Assembly: GCF_015140235.1 (NCBI RefSeq)
Contig: NZ_AP023321.1
Coordinates: 2,036,501-2,100,500 of the forward strand
Length of the DNA stretch: 64,000 nt
From: Solibaculum mannosilyticum
GTDB taxonomy: Bacteria > Bacillota > Clostridia > Oscillospirales > Acutalibacteraceae
Direction of reading: 5' to 3'
In this document: in pieces, positions 53,949 through 62,155 of the stretch
How positions within the stretch are numbered: the stretch's first letter is position 1
How the letters are laid out: the number at the start of each line of letters is the position of its first letter
Notes under the pieces: model-generated
Database searches by the model: none
The model's input: the letters and a program-made list of their open reading frames with translations, nothing else
Told to the model about the DNA's origin: nothing
Position numbers and translations under genes: made by a program

Positions 53949-54095
53949 TCATTTGGTATCTTGATTGTTGTCTTGCCCCTGCTGGCCTTTCTTCTCCTTG
54001 TTGCTGTGACGGATTTCAATGCCCAACGTGAAGAAAAAGCCGCCCCAGATGAAGATAATGGCAAACAACATGACGCAGATGGCGGAAATATTCAT
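53949..54095 (-). CDS. MetS-like NSS transporter small subunit
   Basis: A 48-residue gene found by reading the gap: MNISAICVMLFAIIFIWGGF, one membrane helix, then a charged tail with KKGQQGQDNNQDTK. GGAGGAATTTTGT precedes the ATG at 54095. It lies 23 nt after the large NSS transporter gene. The arrangement and form match the small subunit of methionine/alanine NSS importers (MetS), needed for MetP activity in corynebacteria. Confidence 0.85.
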   Translation of the reverse strand: MNISAICVMLFAIIFIWGGFFFTLGIEIRHSNKEKKGQQGQDNNQDTK

Positions 54096-54118
54096 ACAAA
54101 ATTCCTCCTAACCCCGGC

Positions 54119-55636
54119 TCATTCGCCGGACTTGTCCTTGCCTGCATAAGGACTGTTGGCACGCCATTTGAGCTTGGCGGTGACGGCCGCCAAAATCAGG
54201 ATGACGCATACAATCCCCAAACCGATGGTGATCAATGCACTGGACTCGTATCCGCCATAGCCGCTGGTAAGATGCTGGCTGATCTTCATGCACAGCATGA
54301 CGCCCAACATCACCGGAATGATAAACCGGATGCTGATGCTCCACCACTTTCCGGCACGGTAATATGAGATGGGGTTGACATGTTCCTGGATGACCTTGGT
54401 CTTGAGGATCCAGCCGATGAGTATCGCTTCCAGGAGGCCCACCACTAAGATGGAATAGTTGTTGATGAATTCATCCACAATGTCCAAAATATACATACCG
54501 GCGCCGGTGGCAAACACCGAGCTGACGATAAATCCGACAATGGACACAACTGTGACGATCTTTTTGCGGCTGATCTTAAACTTATCGGTAAAGGGAGCTG
54601 AGAACGCCTCCAACAAACTGATGGAAGAAGTCAGTCCCGCAAAAATCAAGCAGCTAAACAGCAGCACGCCCAGGATATTAGAGAACCCATCGCCCATCAG
54701 GTTAATGCCCTGCGGGAAGGCCACAAAGGCCAGACCGATGCCGCCGTCCTTGGAGATCTGATCGATGGGAATGCCCTGGCTATTGGACATAAAGCCCAGG
54801 ATGGAGAACACAGCGATCGAACACAGAATCTCATTGCTGGAGTTTGCAAGGCCGGTGACAAAGGCGGTGTTGACAATGTCGGTCTTCTTGGGCAGATAAC
54901 TGGCATACGTCATCATAATACCCATGGCCAAACTCAGTGTAAAGAAGACCTGTGAATAAGCCGCCGTCCAGACGCTGATATCGCCCAGCCGGGACCAATC
55001 AGGGGTGAAAAGTTTGTTTAAGCCGTCAGTAGCGCCGGGCAGGGTGATGCCTCGGATAGCCACGATAACCAAGATGACAAACAAGGTGGGGATGATGACC
55101 TTGCTGAACTTCTCAATTCCCTTGGATACGCCGCGATAACACACAAACCAGTTAACCAACCAGATCAGGGCCATAAACAACAGGATGTCCCAACGGAATC
55201 CGCCTAAGTCGAATGGGCCGCTGGAAACGCGAAGGAAATCTTCGGTAAAGAAAGTATTGGGGTTGCTGCCCCATGACTTGTCAAAAGCAAAGGTCAGGTA
55301 ACGGGCCGACCATGCGATAATGACCGAATAGTAACAAAGGATAAATCCTGCGGTAAAAGTAGGCCACCAGCCTAGGAATTCCCAAAGTTTGCTGCCCTTT
55401 GCACGGGCCATAGCCGCCGGAGTCGAACCGCGGTATTTGTGGCCCATGGCGTACTCCAGGATCATCAGCGGGATGCCCGCTGTAAAAATGGCGACGAAAT
55501 AGGGAATCAAAAATGCGCCGCCGCCGTTTTTGTACACCACATACGGGAAGCGCCAGATATTGCCCAATCCCACGGCAGAGCCAATCGCCGCGAAGATAAA
55601 GCCCAGCTTACTCCCCCACTGGTCTCGTTTTGCCAT
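54119..55636 (-). CDS. Na+-dependent transporter, NSS (SNF) family, MetP-like
   Basis: 505 residues from the ATG at 55636 (TGGAGGG upstream; an open frame extends further but without homology). Twelve membrane segments. LGFIFAAIGSAVGLGNIWRFPYVVYKNGGGAF is the first-helix signature with the Na+ sites. A partner small subunit lies directly downstream. Likely imports amino acids such as methionine or alanine. Confidence 0.9.
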   Translation of the reverse strand: MAKRDQWGSKLGFIFAAIGSAVGLGNIWRFPYVVYKNGGGAFLIPYFVAIFTAGIPLMILEYAMGHKYRGSTPAAMARAKGSKLWEFLGWWPTFTAGFILCYYSVIIAWSARYLTFAFDKSWGSNPNTFFTEDFLRVSSGPFDLGGFRWDILLFMALIWLVNWFVCYRGVSKGIEKFSKVIIPTLFVILVIVAIRGITLPGATDGLNKLFTPDWSRLGDISVWTAAYSQVFFTLSLAMGIMMTYASYLPKKTDIVNTAFVTGLANSSNEILCSIAVFSILGFMSNSQGIPIDQISKDGGIGLAFVAFPQGINLMGDGFSNILGVLLFSCLIFAGLTSSISLLEAFSAPFTDKFKISRKKIVTVVSIVGFIVSSVFATGAGMYILDIVDEFINNYSILVVGLLEAILIGWILKTKVIQEHVNPISYYRAGKWWSISIRFIIPVMLGVMLCMKISQHLTSGYGGYESSALITIGLGIVCVILILAAVTAKLKWRANSPYAGKDKSGE

Positions 55637-55718
55637 AAAATCCCTCCAGTCGCTTCCAGCACTCCCCATCCCTCGCGGTTCCAAAAACCGTCAGGCGCTG
55701 GTCGCGTTTTCAGTATTA

Positions 55719-55748
55719 TAATCCCGCAGGCAAACGCTGCAGGGATTA
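55719..55748 (-). promoter_or_regulatory. Hairpin in the NSS leader
   Basis: TAATCCC/GGGATTA plus GCAG/CTGC make a strong stem-loop about 85 nt ahead of the ATG. No U-tract follows. A further hairpin with duplicated CAATTGCAT and TCCGGA lies upstream. The ~240-nt leader between the promoter and the gene has no recognised riboswitch. Confidence 0.45.
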
Positions 55749-55883
55749 CAGATATATAACATCTTGGATGCAAGACGGTATTTCAATCAAATAAAAGACG
55801 GCTGAAATGCAATTGTCCGGAAGAGTTTGTCCGGATCCTTCATGCAATTGAAACACTGTGTTCACATTCCATTCACGAAAAAA

Positions 55884-55912
55884 ATCATAGCATATTTTGA
55901 AATCACATGCAA
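55884..55912 (-). promoter_or_regulatory. Sigma-A promoter of the NSS-MetS operon
   Basis: Minus-strand TTGCAT (55912-55907) and TATGAT (55889-55884), 17-bp spacer; start site near 55877. Confidence 0.65.
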
Positions 55913-56014
55913 GGTATATTACTTAAACCGCAAAAAACCGTGTAAAATGGGGAATTGATCTAGAATCAGATGGACAATTTGCCCAACACCCTTCCCCCCT
56001 ACCACCGGGCGTTA

Positions 56015-56051
56015 TAAAAAACGGCAGGCGCCTTAAGCGCCCGCCGTTTTT
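56015..56051 (-). terminator. Terminator of trxB
   Basis: AAAACGGC-GGCGC and GCGCC-GCCGTTTT stem with short loop CTTAA; T-run on the minus strand. Confidence 0.8.
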
Positions 56052-56103
56052 GGCCTAAAATGCAGTTTATTGAGATCCTCTTAATTCCAGAAATAGCAGA
56101 ACA

Positions 56104-57024
56104 TTATGCCTGGCTTTCTTCAGCCAAATAGATGGATGCGCTGTAGGCTGCAATCGCACCGTCGGCTGCTGCTGTGACGATCTGACGCAAAGGCGTACGT
56201 CTGGCATCTCCGGCAGCGTATACGCCGGCGATGCGGGTACACATATTTTGATCGGTCACAAGATACCCATAATCGTCGGTCTCCAGGATATCCTGGGCCA
56301 AGCCGCTGTTGGGCTGCACCCCTATGGATACGAATACCCCATCCACAGGAAGAACCGATGTTTCCCCCGTTTTGACCTGACGCAGCGTTATGCCGTTTAC
56401 CACCTGGCCGCCGCGGATTTCTTCCACCACCGTATCCCATACAAAAGATACATTGGGCAAAGCCTCCAATCGTTTCATCAGGCTTTTTTCTCCGCGGAGA
56501 GTATCCCGACGATGGATGACATACACCTTTTCACAGAATTTGCTCAGGAAAATGGCGTTTTCCATGGCAGTATTGCCGCCTCCTACTACGGCTGTGACCT
56601 TCCCCTTGTAAAAAGCACCGTCACAGGTGGCGCATACCGATACGCCCCTCCCCCAGAATTCCTGTTCTCCCGGTACTTCCAGCCTCTTTGGCCGGGCGCC
56701 GGTGGTGAGAATGACAGTCTTCCCTTCATACTGTCCTCCGGTGGTGGTCACTGTTTTGACATCCCCCTCCAGCGACAGTCCAGTGACCTCTTCATGAATG
56801 GTTGTGACCCCAAACAGTTTGGTCTGTTCCTCCATTTTCTGCACCAGTTCCGGACCGCTGACGGCCGGTACGCCCGGATAATTTTCAATCTCATACGTGG
56901 TGACCGCCTGGCCTCCTACAAACATCTTCTCAAACAAAACCACGTTATGTCCCGCACGGCCTGCATACAAGGAGGCCGTCAGTCCAGCCGGACCGCCCCC
57001 TATAATCATAATATCGTACAACAT
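56104..57024 (-). CDS. trxB: Thioredoxin reductase
   Basis: 306 residues from the ATG at 57024 (GGGAGGAACC). FAD motif GGGPAGLTASLY (9-20), redox-active CATC (C131, C134), NADPH motif VVGGGNTAMENAIFLS, and the C-terminal GVYAAGDAR. Reduces thioredoxin with NADPH. The VGGQAVTTYEIENYPG stretch is typical of Firmicutes TrxB. Confidence 0.93.
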   Translation of the reverse strand: MLYDIMIIGGGPAGLTASLYAGRAGHNVVLFEKMFVGGQAVTTYEIENYPGVPAVSGPELVQKMEEQTKLFGVTTIHEEVTGLSLEGDVKTVTTTGGQYEGKTVILTTGARPKRLEVPGEQEFWGRGVSVCATCDGAFYKGKVTAVVGGGNTAMENAIFLSKFCEKVYVIHRRDTLRGEKSLMKRLEALPNVSFVWDTVVEEIRGGQVVNGITLRQVKTGETSVLPVDGVFVSIGVQPNSGLAQDILETDDYGYLVTDQNMCTRIAGVYAAGDARRTPLRQIVTAAADGAIAAYSASIYLAEESQA

Positions 57025-57127
57025 CGGTTCCTCCCCTCTTTGGTCTCTCCCTTTAGTATAGCCCATTCATTCCCCAATCGCACACATTTTTTATGATTTT
57101 CATTCGGAAAGGATACGATTATGGGAA

Positions 57128-57164
57128 AACGGCTGTCCTTGCCTGTCAAGACAAAGACAGCCGT
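57128..57164 (-). terminator. Terminator of the DUF11/SdrD-like gene
   Basis: GACGGCTGTC and GACAGCCGT, extended by nearby pairs, followed on minus by TTTTCCC. Confidence 0.7.
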
Positions 57165-57182
57165 CCTAAGAGTCACAGCAGT

Positions 57183-58859
57183 CTACTGAATTTCATCTAC
57201 GTCTTTTGGCTGGACCTCTGCGATGCTCTGATGCAGAATCGCCTGGAGATCGGCCAACGACTGTACGGCGTCCAGCATGCCGCTGTCCAGATGGAGCATT
57301 TCCTCCGGCGTATCGCCCTGGAATTCCATCATGGCCTTGCGCTTTGCCCCTTCGGCCTGCAAAATCTTTGCGATGGCTTCCTGTTCCAAGGCCATGGCCT
57401 TGACCAGCTGGGTGACGGCCTTCCCCCGCACACAATCCGGCTGATTGAGATACACGGTATTGCTCTTCTCGGTATAATAAAACAAATCTCCGGACGCCGA
57501 CTTCAGGAAGAGATAAGACGCCTCTCCTGCGCACTGCTGCATCCGCCCGGCCGACAAACTCTGCACCTGCGCCTGGTAAGAGATGATCTTTACCCCGCCG
57601 GGAGGAAGAAGTCCCAGTTGGACGGCATCGTTCAAATCGGCTGCTTCAACGCCCTCATCGCTGCCGTTGATCACCAGGCTACCCGGCACAAAGGTGAGTC
57701 CGACGGGGATCTCGCCTTGGAACGACACTTGTTCCAATGGATAGTCCGACGTATTCTTTATGGTGACGGTGTAACCCACCGTATCCCCTTCCCGCACGCT
57801 CTCTTGATCGGCTTCCTGGGTAATGGACAACAGATTATCCCGTACCACCGGCATCAGGGAGATATCATCTATGGCAAAGGTATTTCTCTCCTTGCCGTCT
57901 CCTTCGGCCAGGATCTCCAGATAAAGATGCATATACGGTCCGCTCTCAAACAGGGCGCCCAACTGAGTCCATTGGGATAAATCAGCCGCTGGAATGGGGG
58001 CAAACGCATAGTCCAAAAGCGACGTACCGTCGGGCGCCGTCACTTTTGCCCTGAGGTTGATATCCGGGGCTGAGGATTCCGCATCCTGCAAGACGCCTGT
58101 CACCCAGGCCGAGAGCACATAATTGGATTCCGGCATCACCGACACCATCTGCTGGAAAATAACCGTCCCTTTGGCCACCTCATTGGCCACCAGCATCCGG
58201 CCGTTTTCACAGCCCGTGGTATGGTTGGTAGTGCCCCACCATCCGGGAATCCCTGCTACCATATTGCACAATGTGACTTCCCCGCTCTCCGGCGGTATAG
58301 TACGGGAATAGACGACGCCTCCCAGTGCCTTGGAATAGGGATTGGGCCATGGGGAGGTTCCAGAAGGGGTCCCGTCACTGCACTCTCCAAAACCGCCGCC
58401 TCCCGCTCCCACGATCAGGTTGGTCCCCGCCAATAGGCCCCCCGTCAGATGAAGGGGACGGTCTTCGATGGGGCCGTCGTAAAAATCCTGGGGATCAGGG
58501 TCGGATCCCGCCACTGTAACCGTCACAGTGTTGGGGGTCAGGGAATCCAGACGGTTGGCCCATCCGGACGCCGCCTCCACCGCTTTTACCGGAGGATCAG
58601 CGGGATCCGGACGATCCATGGCGGCGGCTTGTTGCCAGTCGGCTGGGGATGTCCCGCCCGGTTCCCCCCACGCCTCAATGAGATGATATTGTCCGTCGGG
58701 TACGTTTGTAAATAAAAAGGCGCCTGACGAATCGGTCAACGCCACAGCGCCTAGATTGGTACTCTCCTCGTACAAGACAACCGGTACCTGAGCGATTGCC
58801 GTTCCCTTTTCCGCCTGGCGCAGGGGATCGTACCATACCGACCCGCTTATATTTGCCAT
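57183..58859 (-). CDS. SdrD-B-like/DUF11 repeat protein without signal peptide
   Basis: 558 residues from the ATG at 58859 (AAGGAG upstream). N-terminal prealbumin/SdrD-B-like domain (ISGSVWYD, YHLIEAWGEPGG; about 1-125). The middle is of galactose-binding/CBM type (about 150-345; FAIDDISLMPV near 340). A DUF11-type domain (about 350-470; REGDTVGYTVTIKNTSDYPLEQV) and a helical C-terminal 80 residues follow. No signal peptide, sortase motif or transmembrane anchor was seen, unlike usual SdrD proteins. Location in spore layers made by the mother cell is a guess. Confidence 0.7.
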   Translation of the reverse strand: MANISGSVWYDPLRQAEKGTAIAQVPVVLYEESTNLGAVALTDSSGAFLFTNVPDGQYHLIEAWGEPGGTSPADWQQAAAMDRPDPADPPVKAVEAASGWANRLDSLTPNTVTVTVAGSDPDPQDFYDGPIEDRPLHLTGGLLAGTNLIVGAGGGGFGECSDGTPSGTSPWPNPYSKALGGVVYSRTIPPESGEVTLCNMVAGIPGWWGTTNHTTGCENGRMLVANEVAKGTVIFQQMVSVMPESNYVLSAWVTGVLQDAESSAPDINLRAKVTAPDGTSLLDYAFAPIPAADLSQWTQLGALFESGPYMHLYLEILAEGDGKERNTFAIDDISLMPVVRDNLLSITQEADQESVREGDTVGYTVTIKNTSDYPLEQVSFQGEIPVGLTFVPGSLVINGSDEGVEAADLNDAVQLGLLPPGGVKIISYQAQVQSLSAGRMQQCAGEASYLFLKSASGDLFYYTEKSNTVYLNQPDCVRGKAVTQLVKAMALEQEAIAKILQAEGAKRKAMMEFQGDTPEEMLHLDSGMLDAVQSLADLQAILHQSIAEVQPKDVDEIQ

Positions 58860-59026
58860 TGGGGTCACACTCCTTAAACAGCATTGTTGAGATCATGCAT
58901 TCTGCTCCTGGATCAGTATATGATCGGCCTCCTCCAAATGGAACCGGTTTTCAGAAAAAGGACAGGTGTAACATTTTCCTCTCCGGTTTTCTGGATGAAA
59001 AATACAAAACCACCTCTTCCCGCGCA

Positions 59027-59055
59027 TTGAACTTATAGGGTGGCTATGGTATAAT
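59027..59055 (+). promoter_or_regulatory. Sigma-A promoter of nadBC
   Basis: TTGAAC (59027-59032) and TATAAT (59050-59055), 17-bp spacer. The ~135-nt leader after it has G+C-rich hairpins but no recognised riboswitch. The remaining divergent part (58860-59026) shows no gene. Confidence 0.75.
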
Positions 59056-59195
59056 GTTAGGAGATTTTGGGTGTTTCAGTCGGCATTTGGCTTGCATCCA
59101 TTGGGGATAAAGCGTCCGGCCGCCTCGGCAGTCGGATAGGAAACAAAAGGCTGCTGGGCAGCTCTTTGTATTGATGGGGGATTTCCCCGGATCGG

Positions 59196-60662
59196 GTGAG
59201 AAGAGTGAAGGATCATTATGACGTTCTGATCGCAGGCTCGGGTGTGGCCGGCCTGCATGCGGCATTGCAGTTCCCGCCGCAGGTGAAGGTATTGGTGCTG
59301 TGTAAAAAGGAGCTGCTTTTGTCCAACAGCGCTCTGGCTCAGGGCGGTGTGGCCGCTGTGGTGGACAAGGAGCACGATACATGTCAGCTTCACATCAAGG
59401 ATACTATGATTGCCGGGGGCAATCAAAACAATCCCGATGCCCTGGAGGTTCTGGTGAACGAAGGGGCGGAAAACGTACTGAACTTGTTGGACATCGGCGT
59501 AGACTTCGACCGGGATGAAACCGGCGGCCTTCAGCTGACATTGGAGGGCGGGCATTCAAGACGCCGTATCCTGCATCACAAGGATTCCACTGGCCGGGAG
59601 ATGATGGAAAAACTGATCCTCGCGGTAAAAGCCAAGAGCAATGTGGACATTGAGGAAAACTGCATGCTGGCCGATCTAAAGCAGGTGGAAAACGGTTTTT
59701 TGGCCTATGTGCTGGGGGACGGGCATTGCACCCAGGTGACGGCCAATTACTGTATCTTAGCCACCGGCGGCATTGGACGGGTGTATCAGTACACTACCAA
59801 TTCTGCCATCGCCACCGGGGACGGCATCGCTTTGGCTCATCGGATGGGAGCTAAAATCACCGATCTGCATTTGGTGCAGTTCCATCCCACCGCCTTTGCT
59901 GCCAAGCAGAATCGGGAACGGTTCCTCATTTCGGAATCGGTGCGGGGAGAAGGCGCTGTGCTGCTCAACAACGAGGGCAAACGCTTTATGGATCGCTACG
60001 ACGAACGGTTGGAATTGGCTCCCAGGGACGTGGTATCCCGTTCCATTATGAAAGAAGCCCGCCGGGTGGGCAGCAATAACTTCTATTTGGATATTTCGTT
60101 TCAAGGCGCAGACTATCTGAAGAACCGCTTTCCCACCATCTACGGCCGGTGCTTGGAGGAAGGGGTGGACATCACAAAAGACTGGATCCCTGTCTTCCCC
60201 TGCCAGCATTATCTGATGGGGGGCATCCATGTGGATCTGGACAGCCAGTCCTCCATTGACCGACTGTACGCTTGCGGCGAATGTTCCCATACCGGCGTCC
60301 ACGGCAACAACCGTCTGGCCTCCAACTCCCTGTTGGAAGCGTTGGTTTTCTCCCGTCGGGCTGCCCGACATATCTTGAACCGTATGGCTTCAGAGCCTCA
60401 TCCTATACTATCAAAGGGAGACGATTTGCCTCTGGATGGTATGCCTCTTCCGTCAGGACTCCGTACCCAAGTGCGGGACATCATGCAGAGCGCCCATTTC
60501 GTAGTACCCAATCCGGTAGCGGCCCGGGAAGGTATGAAGAGGGTGAAAAAAATCCTCGCCATGCTTGAAAGCAGCCATTACGCTGTTACCCCGGATTTTA
60601 TTGAGACTAAAAATATCACAACCGTGGCCATGATTATTCTGGAGGAGGTTAACAAACCATGA
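59196..60662 (+). CDS. nadB: L-aspartate oxidase
   Basis: 488 residues. FAD Rossmann motif VLIAGSGVAGLHAAL (about 10-24), SNSALAQGGVAA, and the active-site region RFLISESVRGEGAVLLNNEGKRFM, then HTGVHGNNRLASNSLLEALVF. Makes iminoaspartate for quinolinate synthesis in de novo NAD biosynthesis. The start is GTG 59196 or GTG 59205; neither has a strong ribosome site. Overlaps nadC by 4 nt. Confidence 0.93.
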   Translation: MRRVKDHYDVLIAGSGVAGLHAALQFPPQVKVLVLCKKELLLSNSALAQGGVAAVVDKEHDTCQLHIKDTMIAGGNQNNPDALEVLVNEGAENVLNLLDIGVDFDRDETGGLQLTLEGGHSRRRILHHKDSTGREMMEKLILAVKAKSNVDIEENCMLADLKQVENGFLAYVLGDGHCTQVTANYCILATGGIGRVYQYTTNSAIATGDGIALAHRMGAKITDLHLVQFHPTAFAAKQNRERFLISESVRGEGAVLLNNEGKRFMDRYDERLELAPRDVVSRSIMKEARRVGSNNFYLDISFQGADYLKNRFPTIYGRCLEEGVDITKDWIPVFPCQHYLMGGIHVDLDSQSSIDRLYACGECSHTGVHGNNRLASNSLLEALVFSRRAARHILNRMASEPHPILSKGDDLPLDGMPLPSGLRTQVRDIMQSAHFVVPNPVAAREGMKRVKKILAMLESSHYAVTPDFIETKNITTVAMIILEEVNKP

Positions 60663-61498
60663 TTCTGCCTCAGTTTTATGTTGATGACCTGATCAAACGC
60701 GCCCTCAGTGAGGACATCAACTATATTGATACCACTTCGGATTATATGATCCCTGCCGACCAGCGTTCGCAGGTGCATCTGGCGGCCAAGGCGGAGGGCG
60801 TATTGTGCGGTATTGAAGTGGCCATGCGGGTCTTTGAACTGCTGGACGGTTCTTTTTCCTACCAGCTGCACAAGGAGGAAGGAGATCGTCTGCAAGCGGG
60901 TGACGTTATCGCCGTAATGACCGGCAAGACCCGGGAACTTCTCAAGGCGGAACGCACCGCTCTCAATCTGCTGCAGCATATGTCCGGCGTGGCGACTGCC
61001 ACTGCTCAGGCGGTAGCCATTGTGGAGGGGACAAATGCCAGTATTGTGGATACCCGCAAAACACTGCCGGGCCTGCGGCCTCTTCAGAAATACGCCGTCA
61101 CGGTAGGCGGCGGCCGCAATCATCGGTACAACCTGTCCGACGGCGCTATGCTCAAGGACAATCATATCGACGCAGCCGGCGGCATCACCGCCGCCATCCA
61201 GACATTGCGCCCCAAGGTGGGTCATATGGTCAATATCGAGGTGGAAACCCGCAATCTCGACGAGGTACAGGAGGCGTTGGATGCAGGGGCCGACATCATT
61301 ATGCTGGACAACATGGACTGTGAGACCATGCGGAAAGCTGTGGAGATGACCGGTGGCAAAGCCCTTCTGGAGGCCTCCGGCGGTATCACCAGCGATACGC
61401 TCCGTTCCGTGGCTGAAACTGGGGTAGACATCATTTCCATCGGCGCCCTGACCCATTCGGTCAAGGCATTGGACATCTCCATGAAATTTGATCAATAA
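60659..61498 (+). CDS. nadC: Nicotinate-nucleotide pyrophosphorylase (carboxylating)
   Basis: 279 residues. Conserved stretches: RTALNLLQHMSGVATATA, DTRKTLPGLR, GGGRNHRYNLSDGAMLKDNHI and LEASGGITSDTLRS. Converts quinolinate and PRPP to nicotinate mononucleotide. The usual partner nadA is not in this window. Confidence 0.95.
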   Translation: MILPQFYVDDLIKRALSEDINYIDTTSDYMIPADQRSQVHLAAKAEGVLCGIEVAMRVFELLDGSFSYQLHKEEGDRLQAGDVIAVMTGKTRELLKAERTALNLLQHMSGVATATAQAVAIVEGTNASIVDTRKTLPGLRPLQKYAVTVGGGRNHRYNLSDGAMLKDNHIDAAGGITAAIQTLRPKVGHMVNIEVETRNLDEVQEALDAGADIIMLDNMDCETMRKAVEMTGGKALLEASGGITSDTLRSVAETGVDIISIGALTHSVKALDISMKFDQ

Positions 61499-61542
61499 GA
61501 AATAAGCAGTCCCGGTCGATGCCTGCATCTTCCAGGGCTGGA

Positions 61543-61606
61543 AAAAAGGCGCGTTTTGGTTCCTTCTCATTCGATCAAAGGGAAGGAATACAAAACGCGC
61601 CTTTTC
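61543..61606. terminator. Bidirectional terminator between nadC and the spore-type genes
   Basis: AAAAAAGGCGCGTTTTG and CAAAACGCGCCTTTTCTT arms (15-bp core) around a ~30-nt loop; T-rich on either side for both convergent transcripts. Confidence 0.8.
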
Positions 61607-61624
61607 TTATAGACTTTTATTCCA

Positions 61625-62152
61625 CTAACGGTCTGCGTGAATCCGGTAGTTATAGGATCGGGCTAAGATATCCCAAGTGATGCGGTCCACCAATCCCGTG
61701 GGCTTGAGTCCGGTCCCCCTTTGGACGGCCTCAACCGCCCTTTGCGTCTTGTCGTCATAGACGCCGGTAAACCCTCCGGAATACAAATTGAGGAACCCCA
61801 CTTGAATGGTATCCAACATGATCTGGATGATATAAATCAGGTCCCCCTTATCCCCGGGTTTTACCACATATTGAGGGGATGGAAAAGGATAAATGGGCAG
61901 TGGTGAAGATGTCTGGCCGACCAGTCTCAGATATTCGTCCAGGATGGTGTTCCAGTTGTTGAAATCCACTGTCCCGGTCACCGGCAGATCGTATTCCTTC
62001 TGGAAGGCAGAGACTGCCTCGGTGGTCTCGGGTCCAAAAATGCCGTCCAAGGCGATCAGTGGAATCCTCTGGTTATCGCGGGCGATGCGCCTTAGAAATC
62101 CCTGTAGTTCATACACGTCGGCCGTCCGGTTGCCAAACGGTTCCTGGGCCAT
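61625..62152 (-). CDS. Peptidoglycan-binding protein, two PGB_1 repeats
   Basis: 175 residues, two PGB_1 modules: about 36-75 (DGIFGPETTEAVSAFQKEY...) and about 125-165 (TGVYDDKTQRAVEAVQRGT...). No signal peptide, no catalytic domain. Its GGAGGAGGG site overlaps the end of the preceding gene, 3 nt away. Probably a cortex/peptidoglycan-associated partner of the SpoIID-type protein upstream. Confidence 0.82.
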   Translation of the reverse strand: MAQEPFGNRTADVYELQGFLRRIARDNQRIPLIALDGIFGPETTEAVSAFQKEYDLPVTGTVDFNNWNTILDEYLRLVGQTSSPLPIYPFPSPQYVVKPGDKGDLIYIIQIMLDTIQVGFLNLYSGGFTGVYDDKTQRAVEAVQRGTGLKPTGLVDRITWDILARSYNYRIHADR

Positions 62153-62155
62153 GGA

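Noticed and set aside
55640-55700. T-box-like TGGAACCGCG in the NSS leader
   Set aside because: The conserved 10-mer is present, but the flanks do not form the antiterminator helices. GGTT-TTTGG-AACC pairs with itself instead, and no specifier stem or terminator follows.
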